Assembly (NCBI GenBank): GCA_002839605.1
Contig: PGYK01000008.1
Coordinates: 62,001-126,000, forward strand
DNA from: Methanomicrobiales archaeon HGW-Methanomicrobiales-3
GTDB taxonomy: Archaea; Halobacteriota; Methanomicrobia; Methanomicrobiales; Methanospirillaceae
Reading direction: 5' to 3'
Length of the DNA stretch: 64,000 nucleotides
A program made the translations under genes and the position numbers. Positions 17,419 through 25,781 of the stretch are shown piece after piece (the first letter of the stretch is position 1; each line of letters opens with the position of its first letter). The notes under the pieces were generated by a model, which was given only the letters and a program-made list of their open reading frames with translations, did no database searches and was not told the origin of the DNA.

Positions 17419-18213
17419 ATGACCGAAGTGATCTATCACGAGTATCAGAGATCGGGCAAGAACTATATCGATCATTCCTACCTGGTGGATGTGGGCGACG
17501 AGATCGAGATCCAGCAGGTCATGGAATACAAGTGGAAGGTCTTTGACAGCGTTGTCCTAAAACCCCCCCACCCCAAGACCCGGTACTTCGAGCTCTATAT
17601 CCGGGAATACCGCGATACTGCCGGGTCCTTAATCGATGACCTCCATGTATACCCGGTGCAGGCCCATAAAACGCCTGACCTCGCGATCCTCGGGTTCCGG
17701 CTCCGGCGCGGGGCCTGGTATATCACCGAGCGGATCTACAAGAAAGCCAATACCACCGAGATCCAGTGGATCTATACTGACGATTTCCACCTTTTTGCCA
17801 TCACGCATGCGCAGGACAACCTGGAGTCGATGGTGGACCAGATTGTTGCAAAGATCGATGAGATAGCAACTTCCATCAGGTCCGGTTATCGCATCTACTC
17901 GCACATGGAGAACCAGCGGATGCGCCGGGAAGCGTTCGATGCCGCGATGGAGAGCCAGAGCGGGGTGACCATCAACAAGACGGCGATTCTCAAGCACCCC
18001 GAGTTCCAGCTGATCGCGGAACTGGGCGAGGGCGACCGGAAGCGGATGCAGGACGAGATCCTCCATGATCTTGTTGCGCTCGGTGCAACGCTCGACACCT
18101 TTGGCGGCTCCAACAAGATCGTGGCCAAGATCGAGATCCCAAAGTCTGCTGATATCACGAGCCAGATCTCGCATATCGAGGAGCTTGAAGATCTCGGGTG
18201 GCTGTTCGAGTAG
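17419..18213 (+). CDS. Conserved-looking cytosolic protein of unknown function
   Basis: This 264-residue protein was not recognised. It has no signal peptide and no membrane segment. The N-terminal half looks beta-rich, followed by a helical stretch (residues 140-180: NLESMVDQIVAKIDEIATSI) and a charged C-terminus (EGDRKRMQDEILHDL). It starts with ATG after a strong GGGAGG site. A short TTG-initiated frame (17340-17414, 24 residues) ends just before it and could be a leader peptide, though I do not list it as a gene. No operon partner is seen. Confidence 0.6.
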   Translation: MTEVIYHEYQRSGKNYIDHSYLVDVGDEIEIQQVMEYKWKVFDSVVLKPPHPKTRYFELYIREYRDTAGSLIDDLHVYPVQAHKTPDLAILGFRLRRGAWYITERIYKKANTTEIQWIYTDDFHLFAITHAQDNLESMVDQIVAKIDEIATSIRSGYRIYSHMENQRMRREAFDAAMESQSGVTINKTAILKHPEFQLIAELGEGDRKRMQDEILHDLVALGATLDTFGGSNKIVAKIEIPKSADITSQISHIEELEDLGWLFE

Positions 18214-18315
18214 GTATTTTTGGCTCTTTGCTGATCTGTTCGGGTTATACCGAATCCCGGGTAACACGTTGATGGGGGCAGTCTCTCCTAAAAAAACACC
18301 CATGACGATGGACTC

Positions 18316-18670
18316 CGCCACCCCGGCACAGGGCGTCCCCTCTGGCGGCTCATCCTCCGCGACGGGATAATGAATTGATCGTCTATCAGATATACTGGAA
18401 AGAGCGGGGAACCGTTTTCTGCTCTGGAGAAATTCTATCCGCCCTTCCGGATTTGATTAAGATGGAGCCACGGACGCTCGGGGTCTCGTCGACCCTCGCC
18501 CCGTGGAGCAGGCCGTTAACGGGCACCTGGAAAAAGGATGATTGAAACCGGGGGTTTTGGGGACTTGCCGCCCCCATAAGGAGCGCAAGGATGCGGGCGA
18601 GGACGTTATTTTTTTAGGATTTTTCATGCTCCCGGGTGTGAACTCCCGTTCATGTGCGTTTCTCCAGATC
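18316..18670. repeat. Mosaic intergenic element, A2-like, A4, A3' and A1 modules
   Basis: The 473-nt spacer 18214-18686 has no gene. It contains an A2-like hairpin (CCGCCA with TGGCGG, 18318-18351), a full A4 hairpin at 18464-18513 (GCCACGGACGCTCGGGGTC, then CGTGGAGCA), a 3' block matching 10398-10516 and an A1 core GTGTGAACTCCCGTTCATG in minus orientation. Confidence 0.7.
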
Positions 18671-18686
18671 TTTTTTCATCCTCTCA

Positions 18687-19091
18687 CTACTCTGGCTTGA
18701 GGATAATACTCTCGCTCCAGTGCAGCACGTCTCCGGCAAGTCTGACTGCTTCCTGATACTCGTTCTCATTAACCGGAGTGAGGATATGGGGATACCGGGT
18801 TGCAACGGCAAAGCGAGTCAGCCGTGCCGACACCTTAATCCTATCGGGAACAATGATATCATTTTTTATCAGGATGGTTATGAGTGCTGCAAGGTCGTGG
18901 ACCAGGGGAAACGAGATGCGGTGATACATAAAGACCGCCTTTATTGCTTTTTCTGCTGCCTGTTGTGCATAATAGCAGAGATCTTCGTAATAGATTCCGG
19001 CTGTATCAGTGTTTTTTGCGAGCTTGGAGATTTGATCGTGCCCTGTTTTTGCCATTCCTGTGGATCTTTTAGGTGGATACCGGTCCGGCAT
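18687..19091 (-). CDS. HEPN-domain protein (toxin-like partner of MNT)
   Basis: This 134-residue all-helical HEPN-domain protein carries YYEDLCYYAQQAAEKAIKAV (residues about 35-54), the family hallmark. HEPN proteins paired with minimal nucleotidyltransferases form toxin-antitoxin or nucleotide-dependent stress modules. It lacks the RxxxxHxY RNase motif seen in the neighbour at 19605-20042, so RNase activity is doubtful. The start MPDRYPPKRS overlaps the upstream MNT gene by 23 nt. It is the last of four overlapping minus-strand genes. Confidence 0.75.
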   Translation of the reverse strand: MPDRYPPKRSTGMAKTGHDQISKLAKNTDTAGIYYEDLCYYAQQAAEKAIKAVFMYHRISFPLVHDLAALITILIKNDIIVPDRIKVSARLTRFAVATRYPHILTPVNENEYQEAVRLAGDVLHWSESIILKPE

Positions 19092-19470
19092 GGTACACTT
19101 CCTTCCCGTGCTGTAATGCCGGGTAGATGATGAGATACGGTGAATTGCCATACTGTGCTACATCGGATGCAGAGACGACGATAATATCAACTGCCTGCCC
19201 GATGCCGATGAGATTTCGGTAGATCTCCCCGGTTAACTGTCCTGCATCAAACGTTCCGTTCTTTATCACCAGGAGGTCGAGGTCACTGTCAGGGCCCATT
19301 GCTCCCTGTGCCCCGGAGCCAAAAAGAATGATCTTTTCCGGATCGGCACAGGAAACAATGCGGCGGATTATCTCTGTTAATACCTGCGGGTCCACGGTTC
19401 CGGTTTTTGTGGATGCACTCACGTGTTGTTCTCCGTTTATGCGATCGGCATTTGTGATATTTATCATCAT
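19069..19470 (-). CDS. Minimal nucleotidyltransferase (MNT) paired with HEPN
   Basis: This has the nucleotidyltransferase fold motif ILFGSGAQGAMGPDSDLDLL, a G-S-x10-D-x-D signature, with a third acidic residue in VDIIVVS. Enzymes of this kind can AMPylate the paired HEPN protein. The ATG at 19470 is chosen because it gives a normal lead-in. The frame is open back to a GTG at 19608 that overlaps the stop of the preceding HepT gene (GTGA), so a longer coupled product is possible. Confidence 0.72.
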   Translation of the reverse strand: MMINITNADRINGEQHVSASTKTGTVDPQVLTEIIRRIVSCADPEKIILFGSGAQGAMGPDSDLDLLVIKNGTFDAGQLTGEIYRNLIGIGQAVDIIVVSASDVAQYGNSPYLIIYPALQHGKEVYHAGPVST

Positions 19471-19604
19471 TGCCTCTGCCGGGGATGATGCCTTTGTCAG
19501 CATATCCGATTGTTTTTCATGATGGGGAAAGAACTGTGCTGATGCCGGGCAAATTAAAAAGCAGTGGATGGAACGAGGCGGTGCAAAAAGGTCCCAACTT
19601 CCAA

Positions 19605-20042
19605 TCACCGGTGCTTTTTCAGGATGCCTTCCACTTCATCAAGGAATTCTGTAAAGTCCCCGATATTCTCTGTCAGCAGCCGGAATGCAAGAGCATCGTC
19701 AATGGTGCCGTACCGGTGGACAACGATGTTCCGGAACCCTTTCATGCCCTGGATCTTCCGGTACAGTGCTTTACTGATGATGTCGTTATTTACCAGGTGT
19801 TCGAGGATATCGTCATCTTCAATGGGCATGCCCAGCACAAGGTCGGAGTTGATGATCGCACAGATATCAAATACGTCTTCAACGGCAAATTCAATCCGCT
19901 TGTAGATGCCATCCCTGACAAGGCCGAGATTCCCAAACTCCTGAGCTGTTTTTGGCAGGTGTTCCCGGACAAGTGAGACGCCCTCGGCAATCTCACGCAT
20001 TTTGATATGGATGGCATCTTCCCGCAGTTTTTTTTGTTTCAT
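19605..20042 (-). CDS. HepT-like HEPN RNase toxin (DUF86)
   Basis: This 145-residue helical protein carries the RNase signature R-x4-H-x-Y as RNIVVHRYG (near residue 103-111), the active site of HepT/DUF86 toxins. In characterised HepT-MntA systems the toxin acts as an RNase and is silenced by AMP added to the tyrosine of this motif. It overlaps the upstream mntA-like gene by 4 nt (ATGA) and ends in a GTGA overlap with the next MNT frame. Confidence 0.85.
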   Translation of the reverse strand: MKQKKLREDAIHIKMREIAEGVSLVREHLPKTAQEFGNLGLVRDGIYKRIEFAVEDVFDICAIINSDLVLGMPIEDDDILEHLVNNDIISKALYRKIQGMKGFRNIVVHRYGTIDDALAFRLLTENIGDFTEFLDEVEGILKKHR

Positions 20043-20515
20043 GAAATCGCAGCCTGTCCGGTATAATCATAGAGCCGGTGTTTGAAATCATCGAATTCAC
20101 GGAGCGTCCGGTAAGCGATCTCATACAAAAACGGGAGGTCGCGTACGAAAACCGGGGTTCCTTTCAGTACTTCGATTCGGATGTAGAGGGGAAGTTGCTG
20201 AAAGATTTTCACATCGTACCGGATTCCCGGAAGCCGGGAAAGAACCGCATGCCGGAATTTTCCCGCATCGGTGCGGTCCCCGTCATAATACATGCAGAGA
20301 TCAATATCTGATTCAGGGGTCATCTGCCGCTTTTCAGAAGAACCATAAAAAATGATAAACCGGACGTGTTCAAATCCCGGGACCTGGTGTATCTGTTGTA
20401 CAGCGTCATTGACCATTTTTTGGATTTTCAGATTACCTGCTAATGGATCCTGATGAGCCGGCATACGATTTCTCTGGATGAATGATAGATCCCGGATTCC
20501 ATTTAATCTTTCCAT
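20039..20515 (-). CDS. MntA-like nucleotidyltransferase antitoxin
   Basis: This 158-residue nucleotidyltransferase has FYGSSEKRQMTPESDIDL, the G-S-x10-D-x-D active site, near residues 56-73. In the HepT/MntA family the enzyme inactivates the toxin by adding AMP units to its active-site tyrosine. It is the first gene of the four-gene cassette. Position 20515 is the longest start; internal ATG M18 is possible. Confidence 0.83.
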   Translation of the reverse strand: MERLNGIRDLSFIQRNRMPAHQDPLAGNLKIQKMVNDAVQQIHQVPGFEHVRFIIFYGSSEKRQMTPESDIDLCMYYDGDRTDAGKFRHAVLSRLPGIRYDVKIFQQLPLYIRIEVLKGTPVFVRDLPFLYEIAYRTLREFDDFKHRLYDYTGQAAIS

Positions 20516-20688
20516 TGAACGGATCCTGTCCGGGTAATTTTTTCATCGATGACTGGATCCCCGTGCGATGCTGTGCCGGAATATAACTGCAACTATACTC
20601 ACTCTGATCCTGCTAAATTTTTTTAATTGTCGTGCACGGGAAAAAAAACAATCAACGTCCAATTGATCCGGAATTGTTTTCCCGGTTT

Positions 20689-20702
20689 GCGATCATGATC
20701 GC
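20689..20702. repeat. Perfect 14-bp palindrome, copy 1
   Basis: GCGATCATGATCGC. The palindrome plus flanks (24 bp in all) recurs in inverted orientation at 22088-22109, on the other side of the RelE module. Confidence 0.7.
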
Positions 20703-20804
20703 GGTTGAATTATTTTTAAGCGCGATCCGGAAAACATTTTTATTGGATCTTCCGGAATCCGGCTCGTTAATTATCCGGGGCCGGGAAATGACTGATCGAT
20801 AAGC

Positions 20805-20890
20805 TCCATCCCGGACCAACCGCCATCCCGGACCAACCCCCGTCCCCGACCGGTCCCCATCCCTGACCAACCCCTGCCCCTGAACCGCCC
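20805..20890 (+). repeat. Short tandem repeat, about 17-bp units
   Basis: About five imperfect units with cores ATCCCGGACCAACC, ATCCCGGACCAACC, TCCCCGACCGGT, ATCCCTGACCAACC, TGCCCCTGAAC. No protein-like translation in either strand. Confidence 0.6.
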
Positions 20891-21500
20891 TCACCCCCGA
20901 CACTCCCCTGGCATTGCCCCCTGCCCGGAACGTCCCTCCCCAGGGATCGATTCTCCGACGGAGGGGTTCCGGGCAGGTGCCGGGCAAAAAATTCGGCATG
21001 GGAAACGGTGTCCACGCCCATGGAAAATTCTCTGATAAACGTGATTTTAGGAAAACGGAGCATTTTAATGAGGATTTCAACCTGCAAACTGGCGGCCCGG
21101 TAAAAAGCGCAAAAACCGGGCCACCTGCACTCCGTTTCAAAAATTTACCGCTGCCAGAAGCCCGCCATGAGCGAAATTTTTACCCAGATCATGGGGGGTC
21201 AAAAACCGGAGGATCGCGTTTTGGAGAAATTTGTGAGTTTTGCCCCCCGGAAGGCGATATGGGGGGTGGAAAGGTGTCCCGGGCGGCAGGATGTGATCTC
21301 CCAAACGGAAGATTCCCCGTCGGAGAGGGGGTTATGGGGCGGGGACTGGGACGGGGTGGGGGAATGCCTGGCCACAGCGGGACCAAGTGAAAATGTGCGG
21401 AGGGCCGATGGATATCTTCCGTTGGCGGGAGGGTGTTCAACGGTGAATTTTTTTCGTTTCGGAAGATCCGGAAACAGTGAGGGTGACGTGAAATCAGGAA

Positions 21501-21761
21501 TTATCTTTTGTATACCCGGGATCGTTTGTCAATGGTTACTATCAGGATTGTCTGGTTATTATTTTCAAGTGAGTAAAGGATTCGGAACTCCCCGACACGA
21601 ATCCTGAATACCCCTTCCTCGCCAACAATTTTTTTTGCATTGCGTGGATGGGGTTTGTGAGCCAATTCCCCGATTTTCCGGGTTAATCGATCATAACTCT
21701 GCTGATCAACTCCCAGCAAAAAACGGTCTGCTTTTGGGCCGATACTGATATCAGGCACCAT
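21501..21761 (-). CDS. RelE/ParE-superfamily toxin
   Basis: This 86-residue protein resembles RelE. It has an N-terminal helix pair (QQSYDRLTRKIGELAHKP), then FRIRVGEFRILYSLEN and the C-terminal IVTIDKRSRVYKR, giving the beta-sheet with basic residues used to cut mRNA on the ribosome. It overlaps its upstream antitoxin gene by 11 nt. This copy is intact, unlike the related module at 26.7 kb. Confidence 0.86.
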   Translation of the reverse strand: MVPDISIGPKADRFLLGVDQQSYDRLTRKIGELAHKPHPRNAKKIVGEEGVFRIRVGEFRILYSLENNNQTILIVTIDKRSRVYKR

Positions 21762-21942
21762 TCCGGGCCCTCATCACATCATCGAGCGACCGCGTTTTCC
21801 CTGCACGAAGATCCTGACGGCTTTTTTCAAGAAGCGTCTTCTCTTCCGAAGAGAGTATCATGTCCTGGTCGACCATGTGAGCCCGTATGTATTTGAGATC
21901 CTGCCGGATTAACCGCAGCTCTTTGAGAACTTCATTTTCCAT
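21751..21942 (-). CDS. Antitoxin of the RelE module
   Basis: This 63-residue charged helical protein directly precedes and overlaps the RelE-like toxin. It has a long helix (LKELRLIRQDLKYIRAHM) and a basic C-terminus. No clear DNA-binding motif is visible. The antitoxin role is inferred from the gene arrangement and size. Confidence 0.7.
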   Translation of the reverse strand: MENEVLKELRLIRQDLKYIRAHMVDQDMILSSEEKTLLEKSRQDLRAGKTRSLDDVMRARNGA

Positions 21943-22092
21943 CTGAATCCCCTGTGATATGTACTCATGTCCCGGAATATATGTATTCCAGTGGTCTGAC
22001 TATTCTCTGTTCTGTCAGGAAATCCTTTTCAATCAAAGCCCTGGTGAAAAATGAAAAACACCGTCCGGTTGATCCGGATCCGGTTTTCAACC

Positions 22093-22106
22093 GCGATCAT
22101 GATCGC
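22093..22106. repeat. Perfect 14-bp palindrome, copy 2
   Basis: GCGATCATGATCGC again, here flanked by TTCAACC on the left and AAA on the right, the reverse complement of the arrangement at 20689-20702. Confidence 0.7.
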
Positions 22107-22347
22107 AAAAAAAATTTCTCCACCGGGATCCGGTAGCACAGGTGTTTCCCGCTCCTGGAAAAATCTGCACAACGCGATCCGGTTCACACCCAAACCAGGA
22201 AAACCGGTAACTGATCCTTGCAACCGTTTGACCCGCCGCGGGAGCGTCCTGGCAGGCAGCCTCAGCAGCGGGAAAAATCCCAACCAGGAAAAATCCCCAT
22301 CAAACAAAATCCCCATCCGGCAAAAAATCCCACCCGTACCCTTCACC

Positions 22348-22412
22348 GTCCTCCCCCGCCCGTATGACTGCCTGCCTGTGGCGGCAGTCGGGAGGGGAGG
22401 GGGAAGGGGGGC
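22348..22412 (-). repeat. GC-rich inverted repeat D, copy 2
   Basis: The reverse complement matches 14818-14890: CTCCCCTCCCGACTGCCGCC, then the CAGGCAGTCATACGGGC segment and GGGGGAGGA. Confidence 0.6.
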
Positions 22413-22579
22413 AACCGCTCCGTTCCTGATGTATGAAACATTTTTTTTAACGGATAACTGATTTTTCCCAAAAAACCCGGAGAGAGAAATCCCGGATTCT
22501 TTACTAATCATAACCGGAATTCCCGCCCAACTTCGTCACCATTCTACTATGGGCCCGACTCTTTGTGCAACCCCGGTGA

Positions 22580-22626
22580 TACACAAGAGCGCGTTGTGTA
22601 CCAGATTTTAATTTTACGATACACAA
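22580..22626 (+). promoter_or_regulatory. Three TACACAA boxes upstream of a pilin gene
   Basis: TACACAA at 22580-22586, TTGTGTA (inverted) at 22594-22600, TACACAA at 22620-22626. The first two form an inverted repeat with a 7-nt spacer, which looks like an operator. No regulator is identified, and the pilin start is 330 nt away. Confidence 0.3.
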
Positions 22627-22880
22627 GAAATTCAACGCAGAGCACCACTCTCATCGTTCCTGCCCCCCACTGCACCAACCCCGGCCCGGGACCTGGGCAC
22701 CGGCCCATGCACCATCCCGGACACCGGCCCCAATCCCCCGCGCAGAAATCCTGCGCGAAATCCCCGCCGGTCCTCCGGGACAACCATTTCTCCCGGCCAC
22801 GGAAAATGGTGAAAAAACCCCAATATTCACCCTGCTTTCAGGATCCCGTGCGCAATGCTCGGGAAAACCACATGGATATT

Positions 22881-22890
22881 CTTATATACA
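22881..22890 (+). promoter_or_regulatory. TATA box of the first pilin gene
   Basis: CTTATATACA is a strong archaeal TATA box 69-78 nt upstream of the pilin ATG. Confidence 0.6.
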
Positions 22891-22958
22891 AAGACGAGAA
22901 ACAATGTCTTCATACATTGTCATGTCCAACGTGGGCATTCATAAAGGTGTTAGAAACT

Positions 22959-23408
22959 ATGGCATTTACCAAGAAGAATGAAGAAGCAGTATCACCGGTC
23001 ATTGGTGTGATCCTCATGGTCGCAATCACGGTGATTCTCGCGGCAGTCATCGCCGCGTTCGTGTTCGGTATGGCAGGAAACATCAGCAAGACCAAGGTCG
23101 TTGCCGTTACTGCGCAGAAGATCGATTCAACGCATATAACTGTCATGAATCAGGGTGGGCAGGACCAGTCAGCATTAGTGGCTCTTAATGCAACCGCTAC
23201 GAATGGCGCTGCGGTTGCAGGAACTTGTACAAGTTCAGGTACTGTAATTGATGCAGCTCCAATCTGCGGAAACAGCAATCCTACCGTTGGATCAACAATT
23301 ACATTGGAAACCACTACAGCAAATGGATACACTGGAAGAACCCAGGTTGTTGTTACGGGTGATTTCAATGATGGAACCACTCAGGTTTTATTAGATACAA
23401 ACATCTAA
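22959..23408 (+). CDS. Archaeal type IV pilin
   Basis: This 149-residue protein has a class III signal: a short charged leader (MAFTKKNEEAVSPVIG) followed by a hydrophobic helix VILMVAITVILAAVIAAFVF. The EAVSPVIGV motif is the standard signature of the archaeal pilin N-terminal domain (DUF1628/DUF1628-like), cut before the helix by a PibD-type peptidase. The remainder is a Thr/Asn-rich beta domain with two cysteines (GTCTSSG and APICGNS), perhaps a disulfide. It would assemble into adhesion pili on the cell surface. A T8 tract follows the stop. Confidence 0.85.
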   Translation: MAFTKKNEEAVSPVIGVILMVAITVILAAVIAAFVFGMAGNISKTKVVAVTAQKIDSTHITVMNQGGQDQSALVALNATATNGAAVAGTCTSSGTVIDAAPICGNSNPTVGSTITLETTTANGYTGRTQVVVTGDFNDGTTQVLLDTNI

Positions 23409-23409
23409 A

Positions 23410-23418
23410 CCTTTTTTT
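23410..23418 (+). terminator. T-tract terminator after the pilin
   Basis: CCTTTTTTTTG begins 2 nt after the pilin stop. Runs of T at this place end transcription in archaea. Confidence 0.5.
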
Positions 23419-23545
23419 TGCGTTCCGGGAATTTTCTCTTGGTTGTTTTCGGTACTACATAATTTATACCGGTATCCTTGACTGGTTCATTTCTTTACGT
23501 CCAGCAACCTCCTTGTTTTAAAAATTGAAAACGCGAGAATTATGA

Positions 23546-23554
23546 TTTATATGG
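23546..23554 (+). promoter_or_regulatory. TATA box giving a near-leaderless transcript
   Basis: TTTATATGG is centred about 27 nt before the ATG at 23576, which would put the transcription start at or beside the start codon. Confidence 0.5.
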
Positions 23555-23575
23555 TCAAAAACTAACCATTACGCA

Positions 23576-24124
23576 ATGTTAAAAAACAAAATATACCTGA
23601 TTCTCCAGTCCCTGATCTTCCTCATTCCGATCAATCTCTACATTATTGGAGACTGGCTTGGCAGCGGCATACAGACACTGTTTTTCCGGTATCATGAAAC
23701 CACACTTGGCAATAGTTTGATCTTTCTCAACCGGGAGATGGCCTTTGTTCTCAACGGCACGTTATCCGGAAAAAGTGCCTATGCATCGATAATCTGGTGT
23801 TTTGGAGTGATACTCATATGCATTGCAACACTTGTGATACTATTTGCATATTTCAAAGAAGAAAACCGTTTTATAAATTACGGTGTTTTCCTTAACCTTG
23901 GGGGAGCACTCCTTTTTACCATTGCAATCATCATCCAGTATGGCATCACATTCCATGGCCCGGCAGGAATCGCCATCCCCCTCGGTATCCCGGTCATCCT
24001 TGGTGTTGCATATTTCCAGTACCGGTCAGCGATGAATGAAATCGCTGACGATCAGGAAGATGAAGAGGTTGGTGAGAATACTCTCCCAGATGATTCAGTC
24101 AATGCCGAGGCGGAAAACTCCTGA
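23576..24124 (+). CDS. Four-helix membrane protein, unknown
   Basis: This 182-residue protein has about four membrane helices (residues ~5-27, 73-93, 103-122, 128-147) and an acidic soluble C-terminus rich in Asp/Glu (DDQEDEEVGENTLPDD). Not recognised. It lies between two pilin genes and its codon use is more AT-rich than the core genes. It could have a role in pilus assembly or the membrane, but only position suggests that. Confidence 0.6.
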   Translation: MLKNKIYLILQSLIFLIPINLYIIGDWLGSGIQTLFFRYHETTLGNSLIFLNREMAFVLNGTLSGKSAYASIIWCFGVILICIATLVILFAYFKEENRFINYGVFLNLGGALLFTIAIIIQYGITFHGPAGIAIPLGIPVILGVAYFQYRSAMNEIADDQEDEEVGENTLPDDSVNAEAENS

Positions 24125-24312
24125 TGATTATTCATACCTGAAACATGAAAATCACCGTCTCCTCTCCTTTTTTTCAATATACTTCCCGAAATTTCCTTTC
24201 TTGCGTAAATACGAAAATATTCCTGCTCTGGGTGGGGGGAACACTTATTAATGACCCGGGGCAACTACAGAATATACAGTGTGATTCAGAAATTTTTTTT
24301 GGATGTGATAAA

Positions 24313-24717
24313 ATGATTGGATCCCAAAACGAATCTGCTGTATCTGAGACAATTGCCATAACCCTGATCGTTGCTCTAACTGTGGTTCTGGCAGCTATTG
24401 TTGCCGTATATGCCCTTGGCATGGCCACCACTATTCCTACTTCACGCAATATTGCTCTTTCCGTTGGCCAGGTGGATGCTGATACAGTAACCCTGGTCTA
24501 CCATGGTGGACCTGATGCGGACAGTCTTGTTACCCTGAACATAACCTGGCCTTCCGGTACACCCCAGACTGTGAACGGGCCCAAAATCGGGGATACATTC
24601 AGTGCAATCAATCCCCCGGCTGGTGTTGCTAACATAACAAGCGGCAGAGATCGGATTATTATCGTGGGATATTTTACGAATAATGTGCAACAGGTTGTCC
24701 TGGATACGTTTGTCTAA
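24313..24717 (+). CDS. Archaeal type IV pilin, second type
   Basis: This 134-residue pilin-like protein has the N-terminal leader and helix SQNESAVSETIAITLIVALT (starting residue 3) instead of the usual AVSPVIG. The hydrophobic stretch runs to about residue 42. The body contains VDADTVTLVYHGGPDADSL and ends in NNVQQVVLDTFV. The ATG at 24313 follows a TATA-like ACTTATTAAT at 24243-24252. A truncated paralogue lies at 25.45-25.78 kb. Surface pilus subunit is the likely role. Confidence 0.75.
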   Translation: MIGSQNESAVSETIAITLIVALTVVLAAIVAVYALGMATTIPTSRNIALSVGQVDADTVTLVYHGGPDADSLVTLNITWPSGTPQTVNGPKIGDTFSAINPPAGVANITSGRDRIIIVGYFTNNVQQVVLDTFV

Positions 24718-25274
24718 TTGGTCTTCAGTGAGAAATCCTGACAATAAATTGATACGGGGGCCTGTAGTAATCGGATAGCCCCCGAACTTCTCTAAATTTT
24801 CCTCCATGAATCCAGAGTAGTCATAATCAAAAACAACGACGACTGATAAACCAATACTTCAAAGAACCTCCATAAAAGGAACCATGTTACGTTTTTGAAC
24901 GCATCCATCCCTGAATGAAGAGGCAAAAGAGATCGAACAGGAACAAATCCTCACCAATCGTTCCTGGTGCTCGTTGAACCCTTGAAACGATTTTCCATCG
25001 AATCGACACCGAGTTATTCCTGAGCAGAAACAAGATAATAGTCAGCAGGTACCTGCCCTCCCAAAAAAGTGCATCACCCTTGAAATTTTTTCATCAGATG
25101 GATGTATATCAATGACCACGAATCTATTCCTGATTGATGCACACATTCGCGTAGACACATTTGATGCAAATAGCGGTCGTAAGCATCCCTTAAAGATGGA
25201 CCTAATCGGTTGGAATTGGGGAAGAGGTACTATGTGATTATGTCAGATGATCACCTAAACTTCTGTAACAGATC
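24718..25274. other. Gene-free spacer
   Basis: No gene. Fragments such as EEAKEIEQEQILTNRSW (about 24915-24965) look protein-like but stop quickly and could be the wreck of an old gene; the family is not recognisable. Confidence 0.35.
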
Positions 25275-25433
25275 ATGTCACGGAAAAAAAGCCGGGGAAA
25301 ATTCCCGAAGCCGGAAATAAATGGCACGGATCAATCCGATACGAAATTGATAATCGTTCTGGTCTCTGCGTTAATTCTGGCTATCCTGATGATTTTTGCT
25401 ATCGTGATGACATCTTATAATCTGTTTTCTTAA
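25275..25433 (+). CDS. Small single-pass membrane protein
   Basis: The 52 codons encode a basic N-terminus (MSRKKSRGKFPKPE) and one hydrophobic helix (LIIVLVSALILAILMIFAIV). It ends 39 nt before the pilin fragment frame. No family is recognised. The clean basic-plus-hydrophobic design supports a real gene, while a fragment of a longer protein cannot be excluded. Confidence 0.45.
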   Translation: MSRKKSRGKFPKPEINGTDQSDTKLIIVLVSALILAILMIFAIVMTSYNLFS

Positions 25434-25450
25434 AATTTTCCTAATCGATA

Positions 25451-25781
25451 TGATACACATGTTGCCGCGTACATGTTCGGCATGATCCCAAGCCTCCCCA
25501 CATCGCATACGGTGGCCCTCACCGTGAGCCAGGTGGACCCGGACAACATTGTCGTTGTCTATCACGGCGGCCCCGATCAGCGGAGCCTGACCGGGCTGAA
25601 CATCACGTGGCCGAAAGGACATCATGAAATCCACACGAACCCGGAAGTCGGGACCGTGTACCGGCTGGCCAACAGACCTCCCGGCACTGATACCAATGTC
25701 ACGGCCGGAAAAGACCACATCGTTATCACCGGGATCTTTAGCGGAAACATCCAGCAGGTCGTCCTGGATACGTTTGTATAA
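25451..25781 (+). pseudogene. N-terminally truncated type IV pilin paralogue
   Basis: The frame from 25473 (102 residues) aligns with the intact pilin at 24313-24717 along its body: VALTVSQVDPDNIVVVYHGG against the VGQVDADTVTLVYHGG region, and QQVVLDTFV identical at the end. Similarity starts near GTTGCCGCGTAC (about 25457); upstream of that the class III signal and helix are absent, replaced by unrelated sequence. Without the helix it cannot be processed or assembled as a pilin. It may be a silent donor for recombination. Confidence 0.65.

Larger units (their letters stand above)
20516..21500. other. Gene-free, low-complexity spacer
   Basis: Nearly 1 kb lacks a convincing gene. It holds a 14-bp palindrome at 20689-20702, a C-rich short tandem repeat at 20805-20890 and GC-rich low-complexity sequence to 21450. 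The frames open here (for example 20652-21140, minus) have repetitive Gly/Val-rich translations and no family resemblance. Confidence 0.5.
21943..22958. other. Long spacer upstream of the first pilin
   Basis: About 1 kb without a credible gene. It contains the inverted copy of the palindrome, inverted repeat D and TACACAA motifs (all listed separately) before the pilin promoter. The open frame that reads into the pilin from 22563 is Pro-rich and not conserved-looking. Confidence 0.45.

Noticed and set aside
20652-21140. 162-residue minus-strand frame in the spacer
   Set aside because: Gly/Arg/Val low-complexity translation over the minisatellite; no homology-like features.
22563-22958. N-terminal extension of the pilin to 22563
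   Set aside because: Pro-rich, not conserved-looking, and it would hide the class III leader. The ATG at 22959 with the TATA box explains the gene.
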